Origin: Deuterostichococcus epilithicus
Lineage: Eukaryota; Chlorophyta; Trebouxiophyceae; Prasiolales; Stichococcaceae
Length of the DNA stretch: 64,000 nucleotides
Assembly (NCBI GenBank): GCA_033439295.1
Contig: JAVTLE010000017.1
Coordinates: forward strand, 1,302,001 to 1,366,000
Direction: 5' to 3'
Positions 63,899 to 64,000 of the stretch are shown here, piece after piece (positions within the stretch are counted from its first letter, which is position 1; each line of letters starts with the position of its first letter). A model generated the notes under the pieces. It was not told where the DNA came from. It did not search any database and saw nothing but the letters and a program-made list of their open reading frames with translations. A program made the translations under genes and the position numbers.

Positions 63899-64000
63899 GT
63901 GTGCCCTAGTCGTATGATCAGTGTAGTATGTCGACGTAACATTCACTCGTCGATGCTTGTCGGGATGCTGCTTGGTGAGTTGCTGTGCATTCACTGATGC

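Overview
The window is nuclear DNA from a GC-rich green alga. The evidence is plant-like proteins, about a hundred small GT-AG and GC-AG introns, GTGCGC/GTGAGC donors, CTGCAG acceptors, and predicted plastid and mitochondrial presequences. Chlorophyta, probably Trebouxiophyceae, is an inference and no species is claimed. Almost every gene is split into exons of 24-300 bp, so unspliced ORFs mislead. I rebuilt the genes by joining exons at splice sites and requiring reading phase to close. Several models close exactly on known family lengths or motifs, for example histone H3 at 136 aa, H2B at 116 aa, and a protein with four CX9C motifs.

Layout, left to right: 1-2226, no supportable gene; 2227-4383 (+), ankyrin-repeat protein; 5802-10193 (-), unknown coiled-coil/low-complexity protein; 10546-10773 (+), Mediator subunit 22-like; 10983-11605 (+), quadruple CX9C protein; 12270-13379 (-), histone H3, head to head with 13660-15086 (+), histone H2B; 15628-18949 (-), EIPR1/TSSC1 WD40 protein; 19693-39149 (+), a 43-exon Strawberry notch/FORGETTER1 helicase-like coregulator; 40414-41420 (-), h-type thioredoxin; 42080-about 46087 (+), EI24/LDS-like membrane protein; 48005-50202 (-), mitochondrion-targeted helical protein; 51791-56709 (+), USP12/USP46/UBP3-type deubiquitinase; 57354-60386 (-), plastid-targeted DUF3598-like protein; 60878-63898 and beyond (+), CBS-domain (SNF4/PV42-like) protein cut by the right edge. 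Neighbours alternate strand almost perfectly, giving alternating divergent (shared promoter) and convergent (shared 3' end) intervals. The genes are housekeeping, with a chromatin/transcription theme (H3, H2B, MED22, SNO/FGT1, UBP3-like), but no operon-like pathway.

The most unusual feature is architectural. Introns repeatedly contain degenerate second copies (echoes) of an adjacent exon edge, usually 85-240 bp away and about 70-91% identical. They often carry the splice site and several keep an open reading frame. At least fifteen loci in eight genes show this. A second oddity is the number of GC-AG introns: eight are forced by reading phase, mostly with GCGCGY or GCGAGS donors. Third, the SNO homologue has a long acidic insert with SUMO-interaction-like motifs where plant FGT1 carries a PHD finger.
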